Source: Methylorubrum aminovorans (lineage in GTDB: Bacteria; Pseudomonadota; Alphaproteobacteria; Rhizobiales; Beijerinckiaceae). Taken from it: DNA of 64,000 nucleotides. Within the stretch, counting starts at the first letter, position 1. Each line of letters starts with the position of its first letter. The translations under genes were made by a program, and so were the position numbers. Location: NCBI RefSeq assembly GCF_022179725.1, contig NZ_BPRC01000005.1, forward strand, positions 186,001 to 250,000, written 5' to 3'. The notes under the pieces were generated by a model. The model did not search any database and was not told the origin of the DNA. It worked only from the letters and a program-made list of their open reading frames with translations. Shown in pieces: positions 8,875 to 16,629 of the stretch.

Positions 8875-9093
8875 GGCTGGATCTTTCCGGATTCCCGCCC
8901 TAAATCTGCTTCCGTATCGCAACAGGCCCGAAAATGTTATCGGAGCCGCCCCGAACAGGGGCGACATCTGTTGCGTGTTGCGGCGCACTCGTGCATCGAC
9001 TGCGCCGGTCTATTTGACTCAGCGCCGAATCCCGACCGCCCGGCATTAGGATTGATCCGGCCGTCGGTCGTGTCACCGTATGAGAAAGGTCAT

Positions 9094-9474
9094 ATGAGCG
9101 CATTCGACTTCAGGAACTTCGAAGACCGCCGTCAGAACTCCCAGGCCGCCAAGGCGGCATTGCTCGAGAAGTTCAAGGCCCGTCCGCCCCTGGACGATCC
9201 GGAGATGATCGCCAAGGCCCAGGCCCGTGCCGAGGTCGCCCGCGCCCGCGACGAGCGCGCCCGCGAGCGTGAGCGCATCCGCATCGAGACCGAGCGCAAG
9301 GCCGCCGAGGAGAAGCGCCTGCGCGAGGAGGCGGAACTGGCCGCCCAGCTCGCCCGTGAGGCCGCCGAGGCGGCTGCCCTTGCCGAGCGCAAGGCCGCCG
9401 AGGCCGCGGAGAAGAAGGCAGCCCGCGATGCGCGCTACGCTGCTCGCAAGGCCAATGTGAAGATCCGCCGCTGA
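9094..9474 (+). CDS. DUF6481-type Ala/Glu/Arg-rich coiled-coil protein
   Basis: 126 residues. After a short N-terminal segment (MSAFDFRNFEDRRQNSQAA) comes LLEKFKARPPLDDPE and then one long charged alpha-helix (about residues 45-120) of AEE/RAE/KAAE heptad-like repeats. This is the layout of the small DUF6481 proteins widespread in Hyphomicrobiales; their role is unknown. GAGAAAGG stands 6 nt before the ATG, which decides the start against the longer upstream frame. A strong terminator follows, so it is monocistronic. Confidence 0.75.
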   Translation: MSAFDFRNFEDRRQNSQAAKAALLEKFKARPPLDDPEMIAKAQARAEVARARDERARERERIRIETERKAAEEKRLREEAELAAQLAREAAEAAALAERKAAEAAEKKAARDARYAARKANVKIRR

Positions 9475-9550
9475 GCCGTCGGCGCGGCTCCCGCCTCGCG
9501 AGAGCTGCGTGGAACGCTTTGCCCGGCGGGCACCGACCCGAGACGACCCC

Positions 9551-9587
9551 ACGCGCCGGATGCTTCGAGCCCGGCGCGTTTTCTTTT
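9551..9587 (+). terminator. Rho-independent terminator
   Basis: Stem ACGCGCCGG / CCGGCGCGT (9551-9559 with 9571-9579), 11-nt loop, followed by TTTTCTTTT. This is the classic form and one of the clearest terminators in the window. It closes the DUF6481 transcript. Confidence 0.9.
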
Positions 9588-9817
9588 GCCTCGTTGAAGA
9601 GCGGCACTGACGCGTGGCGCGCCGCGATGCATGCTGCAGGGCACAAAGCCGCGCGAGGCCGCCACGATGCCCCGGTCGACGGCATTCCTTGTGGGCAGAC
9701 TACGCAGTTCCGGGCCGGGATCGACCGGCAACGCTTGGCAAGCCGGCTTTCCCCGACATTAGAGTGCCGGACGCTTCGATGATGCGCCACCGCGCCGGGG
9801 TGAACAGGGAGGGCCAG

Positions 9818-9847
9818 ACCGTGCGTATCCTGACCGTGCGTATCCTT
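9818..9847 (+). repeat. 15-bp tandem duplication over a start codon
   Basis: ACCGTGCGTATCCTG is repeated directly (9818-9832 and 9833-9847, one mismatch at the last base). Each unit contains a GTG in frame, giving VRIL-T-VRIL at the protein start. It looks like a recent slippage event. Confidence 0.8.
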
Positions 9848-10162
9848 GGCCACCACCTCGGCGCGCCGGCTCGGCGGCGCGGTCCGAGTGCGGCCGGCCT
9901 GTGTCTCGCTGCGCTGCTCGGATTGAGCGTCGGAGCGGGCCTGGGGCTATCGCCGGCCGTCGCGCAAGGAGAGCCGCCGATCCGCAGCGCGGAGGATGCC
10001 TTCTGCCGCAGCGAGGCGCGGGCACAGGTCTTCTCCGCCCCGGATCCGCTCAATCTCGGCCTGCGCGAGATCGGCCGCCGCATCTGGGCAAGCTGCATGG
10101 ATCGGACCCAGCGGAAGGGACAGGCCAAGGGGCAGAAGCCCCGCAAGCGCCGTCACCGCTGA
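9821..10162 (+). CDS. Small exported protein with two cysteines
   Basis: 113 residues. The N-terminus VRILTVRILGHHLG is followed by a hydrophobic signal segment (GLCLAALLGLSVGAGLGLS, cleavage near AVAQG) and a short mature part with AFCRSEAR and WASCMDRT, likely a disulfide, ending in a basic tail GQKPRKRRHR. No family is recognised. GGGAGGG lies about 8 nt before the GTG at 9821, which favours it over the ATG at 9779 that lacks a Shine-Dalgarno. A 15-bp tandem duplication spans the start and supplies a second GTG at 9836. Confidence 0.6.
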   Translation: MRILTVRILGHHLGAPARRRGPSAAGLCLAALLGLSVGAGLGLSPAVAQGEPPIRSAEDAFCRSEARAQVFSAPDPLNLGLREIGRRIWASCMDRTQRKGQAKGQKPRKRRHR

Positions 10163-10230
10163 GCACGGTGCTCTCGCGGCGGAGCGAGGCCATCCCCACA
10201 TCCTGCCGGAACGAGGCAGGAGGCGAAATG

Positions 10231-10605
10231 ATGGGTTTTCTCGACGGGCTTCTCGGGCACGGCAGCGATCTCTCCGCGGACGAGGTGGACCGGCAGCTCG
10301 CCGGGGTGCTGGCGCCGGGCGAGAGCGTGCGCGTCGCCTTCAAGGTGATCCGCGACCTGATTATCTTCACCGACCGGCGGCTCATCTTGGTGGACCGCCA
10401 GGGCATGACCGGGCGCAAGGTCGAGTACCTCACCGTTCCCTATCGGGCGATCACCTCGTTCTCGGTCGAGACGGCAGGCAGCTTCGACATGGATTCCGAG
10501 CTCAAGATCTGGATCTCGGGCCGACCCGAGCCGATCCAGCGCACCCTCAAGCGCGGCGCCGACATCCTGGGGATTCAGCAGGCGATTGCTAGTTCGCTGA
10601 GATAG
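10231..10605 (+). CDS. PH domain-containing protein (bacterial PH-like)
   Basis: 124 residues. After a short leader (MGFLDGLLGHGSDLS) comes a bacterial pleckstrin-homology-like fold: VRVAFKVIRDLIIFTDRRLILVDRQ, then VEYLTVPYRAITSFSVETAG, the beta strands typical of bPH proteins, and a C-terminal helix (LGIQQAIASSLR). These are soluble and often oligomeric; the function of the family is unsettled. AGGAGG ends 7 nt before the ATG at 10231; the ATG at 10228 is a possible alternative. It stands directly before the AT-rich island. Confidence 0.8.
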   Translation: MGFLDGLLGHGSDLSADEVDRQLAGVLAPGESVRVAFKVIRDLIIFTDRRLILVDRQGMTGRKVEYLTVPYRAITSFSVETAGSFDMDSELKIWISGRPEPIQRTLKRGADILGIQQAIASSLR

Positions 10606-11930
10606 AGCAGCCCCATGTGCGTCGCGATCTACCGCCTGGCGCCCAGCGACGTGGCCAGAATGCGTGCTGAACACCCTGTTCGGCATATATGAATAATAAT
10701 GAGTTTTGATGTTAAATTATTATAAACGACTCTTAAGCTTAACCCAGCAATAGCTTATATAATTACATGTAAATCTAATTCTTTTTGCTCAGTGTTCGGT
10801 CGTTTTACATGCATGCTTCGAATTGCGTCTTCAGTCGAAATAGACCAATCCTCATCCAGGATCCACTTAGTATGAATTTCATTCATTCTATGCTCTTCTA
10901 TCATCAATATTTGTATCATTATAAGCAAAAGTCTTACATTGTGATAGAATTGCGATATACCAGGATCATCGTCTGGAATGTACTTCGATCCCTCGCCCCA
11001 GTCGAGCGGTTCAGGTTTACGTATATCACCATGAATGACTGCGTTCCTGAATTCTCTGAGATGCTCCGCAGCTACGCCAGCAAGTGACCCGGCTCTTAAA
11101 ATGCGTCGCATTTCTGGTGTCTTAAAAAATTTGTCCTCAGCACTCCTCGTTCCAGTTGCCATATAAACGAAATTCCTGATGTGCGGAAATGAATTGTTTT
11201 CACCTAATTTCAGAATTATTTCTCTCCCTCGCGCTCCTCTTTGCTGTTTTATTTCCTTATGATATTCACTAATTATATCAACAGCGCCTTCGTATGCAGT
11301 CCATGTTAAACTAAAAACGATGAATCCCGCGAGATATTTTTCCGACAATTCGCTGTTTGCGCTCTCGTATTCGGCAGCAGGAGCACACCACCCACTGTCG
11401 CCTTGCAAGTCAGTGTCGGCAAAAATGTCATTTATAGACGCCGCCAATCTCAGGTTCTCGCTTACTATCGTCCACCCTTCGAATACCTGAGCAAATTCAT
11501 TTGATGCCGACCATAAAAGCGTCATATGTTCGCGCAAGTTGATTACAGACAGTCCTTCGCTAGCTTGACAATTCCAAAGTGGGTCAATGGCGGAATATTT
11601 ATTTTTTATAAAACCATCCATTAAGGAATCATAATCAATTCTTCCTGAAGATAGAAGCTTAAATTCCTCTCCCTGCCTGAGTTCGATGTTTTTCCTTCTG
11701 AAATCAGGCGCCGCCTCCTCTACACGTTTCCGATAAATAAATCTTGATATACGAGATTTACTTAATTTACTGGCGACGGCGTCCATAAAATTCTTCATCG
11801 ATACTCTTTCGTCTTAGGAAGGCTGCGACTCCGACAGATATCGGCTTTCCCCGTTTGGCGCATTGCAGTCCGATGCCTTTCGAGGCTTCACAGGCATCAA
11901 TGGGGCTTGACCTACATGTAACAAGTAGTT
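10606..11930. other. AT-rich island with one orphan gene
   Basis: Base composition drops sharply from just after the PH-domain stop to shortly before rpsF: runs such as TTAAATTATTATAAACG and many A/T-ending codons contrast with both flanks. No transposase, integrase, tRNA or obvious terminal repeat bounds it. It is best read as horizontally acquired DNA inserted before the ribosomal-protein block. Confidence 0.7.
10755..11798 (-). CDS. Hypothetical protein with HEPN-like RxxxxH motif
   Basis: 347 residues with no family I can name. The C-terminal half is helical and carries REFRNAVIHGD (Arg251 to His256), an R-x4-H arrangement with Asn next to Arg, as in HEPN RNases and related abortive-infection proteins. 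A helix about 80 residues earlier (FIVFSLTWTAYEGAVDII) resembles the first helix of that fold. Codon use is AT-rich, unlike every neighbour, indicating recent transfer. There is no partner antitoxin (MNT or ParD type) on either side. A role in phage defence or RNA cleavage is a guess from the motif; it may instead be a catalytically silent HEPN scaffold. Confidence 0.65.
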   Translation of the reverse strand: MKNFMDAVASKLSKSRISRFIYRKRVEEAAPDFRRKNIELRQGEEFKLLSSGRIDYDSLMDGFIKNKYSAIDPLWNCQASEGLSVINLREHMTLLWSASNEFAQVFEGWTIVSENLRLAASINDIFADTDLQGDSGWCAPAAEYESANSELSEKYLAGFIVFSLTWTAYEGAVDIISEYHKEIKQQRGARGREIILKLGENNSFPHIRNFVYMATGTRSAEDKFFKTPEMRRILRAGSLAGVAAEHLREFRNAVIHGDIRKPEPLDWGEGSKYIPDDDPGISQFYHNVRLLLIMIQILMIEEHRMNEIHTKWILDEDWSISTEDAIRSMHVKRPNTEQKELDLHVII

Positions 11931-12156
11931 AGTGCGCGGCCTTCGCGTTCGCTCCGGCCGGGGGCTGAACGGACGGTGCCGTTCGCGGCATAGGATTTCT
12001 TCGAAAAGTCCGTCGTCCGGTGTCTCCGCCTTCGATCAACCGCTCGGGCCATCATCACGGCTCGAAGGGCTTGGCGCCGAGAGAATGCGAGAGAACCGGC
12101 CCGATTCAACCCGCGATCCGCGGGCGGGCTTCCTTATGGCAAGGAAAGGCCCAAAA
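11931..12156 (+). promoter_or_regulatory. 5' region of the rpsF operon
   Basis: The 226 nt before rpsF are back to high GC. The Shine-Dalgarno AAGGAAAGG (12141-12149) sits 7 nt before the ATG at 12157 and overlaps a competing upstream ATG at 12136, so the start at 12157 is decided by this site. No promoter hexamers could be assigned securely. Confidence 0.45.
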
Positions 12157-12603
12157 ATGCCTCTCTACGAGCACGTCTTCCTGGCGCGCCAGGACGTGAC
12201 GGCCCAGCAGGTCGAGACCATGGTCGAGACCTACAAGGGCGTCATCGAGGCGGGCGGCGGCACGGTCGAGAAGATCGAGTCCTGGGGCGTCAAGTCCCTC
12301 GCCTACCGCATCAAGAAGAACCGCAAGGCGCATTTCACGCTCCTCAACATCTCCGCCCCCCCGGCCGCCCTGGCCGAGATGGAGCGCCAGATGCAGATCT
12401 CCGAGGACGTGCTGCGCTTCATGACCGTTCGCGTCGAGCAGCTGGAGGCCGAGCCTTCCGCGATGATGCAGAAGCGCGACCGCGACGACCGCAAGGATCG
12501 CGACCGCGGCGACCGTCCGCGCCGTCGCGACGACGATTTCGGTGGCGGCGATCGGGGTGATCGCGGCGACCGTCCCGAGCGCAACTTCGGCGGGGAGAAC
12601 TGA
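12157..12603 (+). CDS. rpsF: 30S ribosomal protein S6
   Basis: 148 residues. The N-terminal 95 residues are the ferredoxin-like S6 fold ([15 protein letters not shown]..., [31 protein letters not shown]). A long charged tail from about residue 106 made of RD, DR and GDR repeats is usual in alphaproteobacterial S6. In the 30S platform it forms a dimer with S18, encoded 2 nt downstream. Strong Shine-Dalgarno. First gene of the conserved rpsF-rpsR-DUF2232-rplI block. Confidence 0.98.
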   Translation: MPLYEHVFLARQDVTAQQVETMVETYKGVIEAGGGTVEKIESWGVKSLAYRIKKNRKAHFTLLNISAPPAALAEMERQMQISEDVLRFMTVRVEQLEAEPSAMMQKRDRDDRKDRDRGDRPRRRDDDFGGGDRGDRGDRPERNFGGEN

Positions 12604-12605
12604 TC

Positions 12606-12860
12606 ATGGCCTTCGGTGCTGGTGGTGGCGGCGGTGGCCGTCGTCCGTTCTTCCGTCGTCGCAAGAGCTGCCCGTTCTCGGGCGAGAACGCTCCCAAGAT
12701 CGACTACAAGGACGTGAAGCTGCTCTCCCGCTACGTCTCGGAGCGCGGCAAGATCGTGCCGTCCCGCATCACTGCGGTCTCGGCCAAGAAGCAGCGCGAG
12801 CTCGCCCAGGCGATCAAGCGCTCGCGCTTCCTCGGCCTGCTGCCCTACGTCATCAAGTAG
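12606..12860 (+). CDS. rpsR: 30S ribosomal protein S18
   Basis: 84 residues, normal length. Gly-rich start [11 protein letters not shown], basic [15 protein letters not shown], then the S18 core [51 protein letters not shown]. It partners with S6 on the 30S platform. Separated from rpsF by 2 nt, so translation is coupled. Confidence 0.98.
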   Translation: MAFGAGGGGGGRRPFFRRRKSCPFSGENAPKIDYKDVKLLSRYVSERGKIVPSRITAVSAKKQRELAQAIKRSRFLGLLPYVIK

Positions 12861-12867
12861 GACCTCC

Positions 12868-12930
12868 GGCCGGCCCGCGCGCGGGCCGGCCATCATCGCC
12901 AGGGCGGCTCTCTTTGAAAAACGAGCCGCC
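12868..12930 (+). terminator. Double hairpin after rpsR
   Basis: A perfect 24-bp palindrome at 12868-12891 (centre CGCG) is followed by a second hairpin GGCGGCTC / GAGCCGCC (12903-12910 with 12923-12930) with an A-rich loop. There is no U tract, so the pair may attenuate or protect the rpsF-rpsR message from decay rather than terminate fully before the DUF2232 gene. Confidence 0.6.
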
Positions 12931-12996
12931 GGATCGTTGGGGCGTCGTCTTCAGCCCCTAACCCTGCCCAAGTGGGACAGCGGGACAGCGGACTTC

Positions 12997-14085
12997 ATGA
13001 CCAAGGACATTTCTGTTGGCGCCGGTGCCGGCCTTGTCGCGGCGCTGCTGTTCGGCGTGCTGCTCAAGGGCAGCGCGCTCGCCATCCTGCTCTACCTGCT
13101 CGCCCCGCTGCCGATCCTGATCGTCGGCTTGGGCTGGAGCCACCGCGCGGCGCTCGCCGCCGTCGTCTCGGGCGCCCTGGCGTTGGCGCTGTTCGTCGCC
13201 CCCTCTCTCAGTTTGGCGTTTGCGGCCTACCTCGCCATCCCCGCATGGTGGCTCGCCTATCTTGCCCTTCTCGGCCGTCCCAAGGCGGACGGCACGGCGG
13301 ACGGTGCGATCGAGTGGTATCCCACGGGGCGCCTGCTCGCCTGGGTCGCGGGCACCGCCGCGCTCGCCTTCATCGCGATCGCCGTCATCGCCGCGCCCGA
13401 CTACGACACCTTCCGCTCGCAGCTCAGCACGATGAGCCGGCGGATCGTTCAGGTCCAAGTCCAGCGCGGCCGCATTCCGCCGCCGGCCCAGAACGCCCCC
13501 TCGAATGAGGCGCCGGCCGGCAACGCCGAGCGGCCCGCGGAGCCGGCCGCTCCGCAGATGCAGGGCGGTGAGCAGCCCAAGTCCGGAACCACCGGCGAGA
13601 CCAAGGCCGACGAGACCAAGCCCGACGATCTCGCCAGCGAGGTCGCCGACGCGCTGGCGAGCGCCGCGCCCGCGATCGCCGCCCAGGGTCTGACGATCCT
13701 GTTCACCTTCTATCTCTGGGCCGCCGCCCGCATCGTGCAGATCTCGGGGCGCCTGCTCCGGCCCTGGCCCGACCTCCCCTCCACGATGATGCCGCGGTCC
13801 GCCCTGTTGGTCTTCGCCGCAGCGCTCACCCTGGCGATGGTGCCCGGCTATCCCGGTGCCCTCGGCATCGCCCTGATCGGCGCCTTCAGCGCGGCCTTCG
13901 CGCTCCAGGGGCTCGCCGCCTTCCACGACCGCAGCCGCGGCCGGCCGGGGCGCTTCGCCCTGCTCGCCGGCCTCTACGTGCTGCTGTTCCTCACCCAGGG
14001 CGTGGCCATGCTCGCCCTGATCCTGTTCGGCATCGCCGACACCGCTCTCGACCGGCGCCGCCCGAAACCTCACGGCGACGCCTGA
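12997..14085 (+). CDS. DUF2232 integral membrane protein
   Basis: 362 residues. Membrane segments lie in an N-terminal block (about residues 10-150) and a C-terminal block (about 235-355), separated by a Pro/Glu/Ala-rich hydrophilic loop (about 155-225). This matches DUF2232 proteins, which in Hyphomicrobiales sit between rpsR and rplI; the function is unknown, and a transport or S-component-like role has been suggested from topology only. [12 protein letters not shown] is chosen as start because the upstream extension is polar and lacks a Shine-Dalgarno. rplI follows 34 nt later. Confidence 0.85.
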
Positions 14086-14119
14086 GACGAACCTTCCAAC
14101 CCGCTCAAGGAGAAACCCG

Positions 14120-14692
14120 ATGGAAGTCATCCTGCTCGAACGCGTCGCCAAGCTCGGCCAGATGGGCGAGACCGTGAACGTGCGCCCCGGCTACGCCCGC
14201 AACTTCCTGCTCGCCCGCGGCAAAGCCCTGCGCGCCACCGAGAACAACAAGAAGCACTTCGAGGCCCAGCGCGCCCAGCTCGAGGCGCGCAACCTCGAGC
14301 GCCGCAACGAGGCCCAGACGGTCGCCGAGAAGCTCGACGGCCAGAGCTTCGTGCTGATCCGCCAGTCCGGCGAGACCGGCGTCCTCTACGGCTCGGTCTC
14401 GACCCGCGACCTCGCCGAGGTCGTCACCAAGGAGGGCTTCAGCGTCGAGCGCGGCCAGTTCGTGCTCAACCAGCCGATCAAGACGCTCGGCCTGCACACC
14501 GTGCCGGTCACGCTGCACCCCGAGGTCGAGGTCAAGGTGACCGTCAACATCGCCCGTTCGCCGGAAGAGGCCGAGCGTCAGGCCCGCGGCGAGTCGGTGA
14601 CCGAGCGCGAGCAGTTCAACCTCGACGACCTCGGCCTCGAAGTCGGCCAGGCGCTGGCCGATGCCGGCGAGGGCGCCGACGACCGCGGCTGA
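14120..14692 (+). CDS. rplI: 50S ribosomal protein L9
   Basis: 190 residues. The N-terminal rRNA-binding domain [30 protein letters not shown] matches the L9 signature, then the long connecting helix ([22 protein letters not shown]) and the C-terminal domain ([13 protein letters not shown] ... [16 protein letters not shown]). A further acidic tail of about 40 residues is common in alphaproteobacteria. AAGGAGAAA stands before the ATG. A family A repeat begins about 10 nt after the stop. Confidence 0.98.
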
Positions 14693-14697
14693 GCCTG

Positions 14698-14807
14698 GGT
14701 TCCCAAAGGGATCATCCCTTTGGCGGGGTCTCGGGGCAGCGCCCCGAGCTCCCTTCACCAGGGCTCCGCCCTGGACCCTATGAGAAGGGCCCGCCCTTTC
14801 GAAACCT
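14698..14807 (+). repeat. Family A hairpin repeat, copy A1 (3' of rplI)
   Basis: Chain of four hairpins: CCAAAGGGAT/ATCCCTTTGG (14703-14723), CTCGGGGC/GCCCCGAG (14730-14748), CCAGGGC/GCCCTGG (14758-14774) and an imperfect AAGGGC/GCCCTT near 14785-14799, ending TTTCGAAACCT. The same order of hairpins recurs at 33.17 and 48.44 kb. It starts about 6 nt after the rplI stop and could act as a transcript end or stabiliser. Confidence 0.85.
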
Positions 14808-14929
14808 GTGACTTCGCGGTGGAGAACGGGGATGCGCCGGGCTTCGGCGTTGACTTGTTCTCAATCCGTTCCAGCATGACGCCCGCGATTCCCGCCGCCC
14901 GGGAGCCGCGGGCGTCTCGCGTTTTACAA

Positions 14930-14970
14930 GGCATCGTCCCGAAAGGTGGCCCCCGGCTTTCGACGATGCC
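14930..14970 (-). repeat. Family B inverted repeat, copy B3
   Basis: Ends GGCATCGTC / GACGATGCC enclose CCGAAAGGTGGCCCCCGGC-type sequence. It is the reverse orientation of the copies at 20.02 and 41.26 kb. It lies in the gap between rplI and dnaB, downstream of repeat A1. Confidence 0.75.
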
Positions 14971-15106
14971 TCAGGCGTATGGCGTGCGTGTTGCAGCCGG
15001 TTCGAACCAGGTCGGCTAAGGAAGGCTTCACCATCCCGAGGCAAGGTCCGGCGGGCATGAAACGGGGCGGTTAAGCCGCCCGGAACCGGAGCGACGGACA
15101 AGCGCC

Positions 15107-16594
15107 ATGGCCCTGCCCAACGCCCTCACGGCCAATCTCGAGACGGTGCAGCCCGAATACCGGGTGCCGCCGCACAACATCGACGCGGAGCAGGCCCTGC
15201 TCGGCGCGATCATGGTCAACAACGACGCCTATTACCGCGTCTCGGACTTCCTGCTGCCCGAGCACTTCATGGAGGCGGTCCACCGCCAGATCTTCGAAGT
15301 CGCGGTCTCGCTGATCAAGGCGGGCAAGCTCGCCACGCCGATCACGCTCAAGACCTATCTGGGCGATGCCGATCTCGGCGGCGTCACGCCGATGCAGTAC
15401 CTCGCCCGTCTCGCGGCGGAGGCCACCACCGTCATCAACGCCGGCGAGTACGGCCGCACCATCTACGATCTGGCGATCCGCCGCCGCCTCATCACCATCG
15501 GCGAGGATCTGGTCAACGGCGCCTTCGAGGCGCCGGTCGAGTCCCGGCCCCGCGACCAGATCGAGGCGACCGAGCGCCGGCTCTACGAACTCGCCGAATC
15601 CGGCAAGTACGACGGCGGCTTCCAGAAGTTCTCCGACGCGCTGACCGCAGCCATCGACATGGCGGCGAAAGCCTACCAGCGCGACGGCAAGCTCTCGGGC
15701 ATCTCCACGGGGCTGACCGACCTCGACGCCAAGATGGGCGGGCTGCAACCCTCCGACCTGATCATCCTCGCGGGGCGCCCGGCCATGGGCAAGACCTCGC
15801 TGGTGACCAACATCGCCTTCAACATCGCCAAGGCCTATCGCGGCGAGAAGCAGCCCGACGGCACCATGCAGACCGTCAATGGTGGCATCGTCGGCTTCTT
15901 CTCGCTCGAAATGTCGGCCGAGCAATTGGCGACCCGCATCATCGCCGAGCAGTCCGGCGTGCCCTCCTACAAGATCCGCCGCGGCGACATCCGCCCCGAG
16001 GACTTCTACAAGATCACCGATGCGGCGCGGGACATGCAGACGATCCCGTTCTACATCGACCAGACCGGCGGCATCTCGATCGCCCAGCTCGCCGCCCGCG
16101 CCCGGCGCCTCAAGCGCCAGAAGGGCCTCGACCTCCTCATCATCGACTACCTTCAGCTCCTCTCCGGCTCCGGCAAGAAGAGCGACAACCGCGTGCAGGA
16201 GATGACCGAGATCACCACCGGCATGAAGGCGCTGGCCAAGGAGCTGGCGGTGCCGATCATCGGCCTGTCGCAGCTCTCGCGTCAGGTCGAGAACCGCGAC
16301 GACAAGCGGCCGCAGCTCTCGGACCTGCGCGAATCCGGCTCGATCGAGCAGGACGCCGACGTGGTGATGTTCGTGTTCCGCGAGGAATATTACGTCGGCA
16401 ACAAGAAGCCGCGCGAGGGCACGGAGGAGTTCTTCGCCTGGGAAGCCGAGATGCAGCGCGTCCACGGCAAGGCCGAGGTCATCCTGGGCAAGCAGCGCCA
16501 CGGCCCGACCGGCACGGTGGAGTTGCAGTTCGACGCCAACATCACCCGGTTCTCGAATCTGGCGCAGAGCGACCGGATGCCCGAGCAGATGTGA
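15107..16594 (+). CDS. dnaB: Replicative DNA helicase DnaB
   Basis: 495 residues. The N-terminal helical domain (about 22-125, NIDAEQALLGAIMVN ... HRQIFEVAVSLI) is followed by a linker and the RecA-like ATPase: Walker A GRPAMGKTS at about 222-230, Walker B LLIIDYLQLLSG at about 343-354, and the DLRESGSIEQDADVVMFVFREEYY arginine-finger/H4 region. It unwinds DNA ahead of the replisome as a hexamer. No intein, although this gene is a common intein site. It is the first gene after the rplI repeat region and is followed 35 nt later by a gene that repeats its N-terminal domain. Confidence 0.98.
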   Translation: MALPNALTANLETVQPEYRVPPHNIDAEQALLGAIMVNNDAYYRVSDFLLPEHFMEAVHRQIFEVAVSLIKAGKLATPITLKTYLGDADLGGVTPMQYLARLAAEATTVINAGEYGRTIYDLAIRRRLITIGEDLVNGAFEAPVESRPRDQIEATERRLYELAESGKYDGGFQKFSDALTAAIDMAAKAYQRDGKLSGISTGLTDLDAKMGGLQPSDLIILAGRPAMGKTSLVTNIAFNIAKAYRGEKQPDGTMQTVNGGIVGFFSLEMSAEQLATRIIAEQSGVPSYKIRRGDIRPEDFYKITDAARDMQTIPFYIDQTGGISIAQLAARARRLKRQKGLDLLIIDYLQLLSGSGKKSDNRVQEMTEITTGMKALAKELAVPIIGLSQLSRQVENRDDKRPQLSDLRESGSIEQDADVVMFVFREEYYVGNKKPREGTEEFFAWEAEMQRVHGKAEVILGKQRHGPTGTVELQFDANITRFSNLAQSDRMPEQM

Positions 16595-16599
16595 TAAGG

Positions 16600-16617
16600 T
16601 CAATCAGGATTGATTGA
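16600..16617 (+). repeat. Hairpin between dnaB and the DnaB-N/DUF29 gene
   Basis: TCAATCA / TGATTGA with a GGAT loop, in the 35-nt spacer, immediately before the GGAG Shine-Dalgarno (16620-16623) of the next gene. Because it abuts the ribosome-binding site it could modulate translation of that TTG-initiated gene. Confidence 0.5.
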
Positions 16618-16629
16618 TCGGAGCTTCCC

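Noticed and set aside
10785..11087. Plus-strand frame inside the AT-rich island
   Set aside because: Antisense to the 347-residue gene, whose frame spans nearly the whole island and has a better start.
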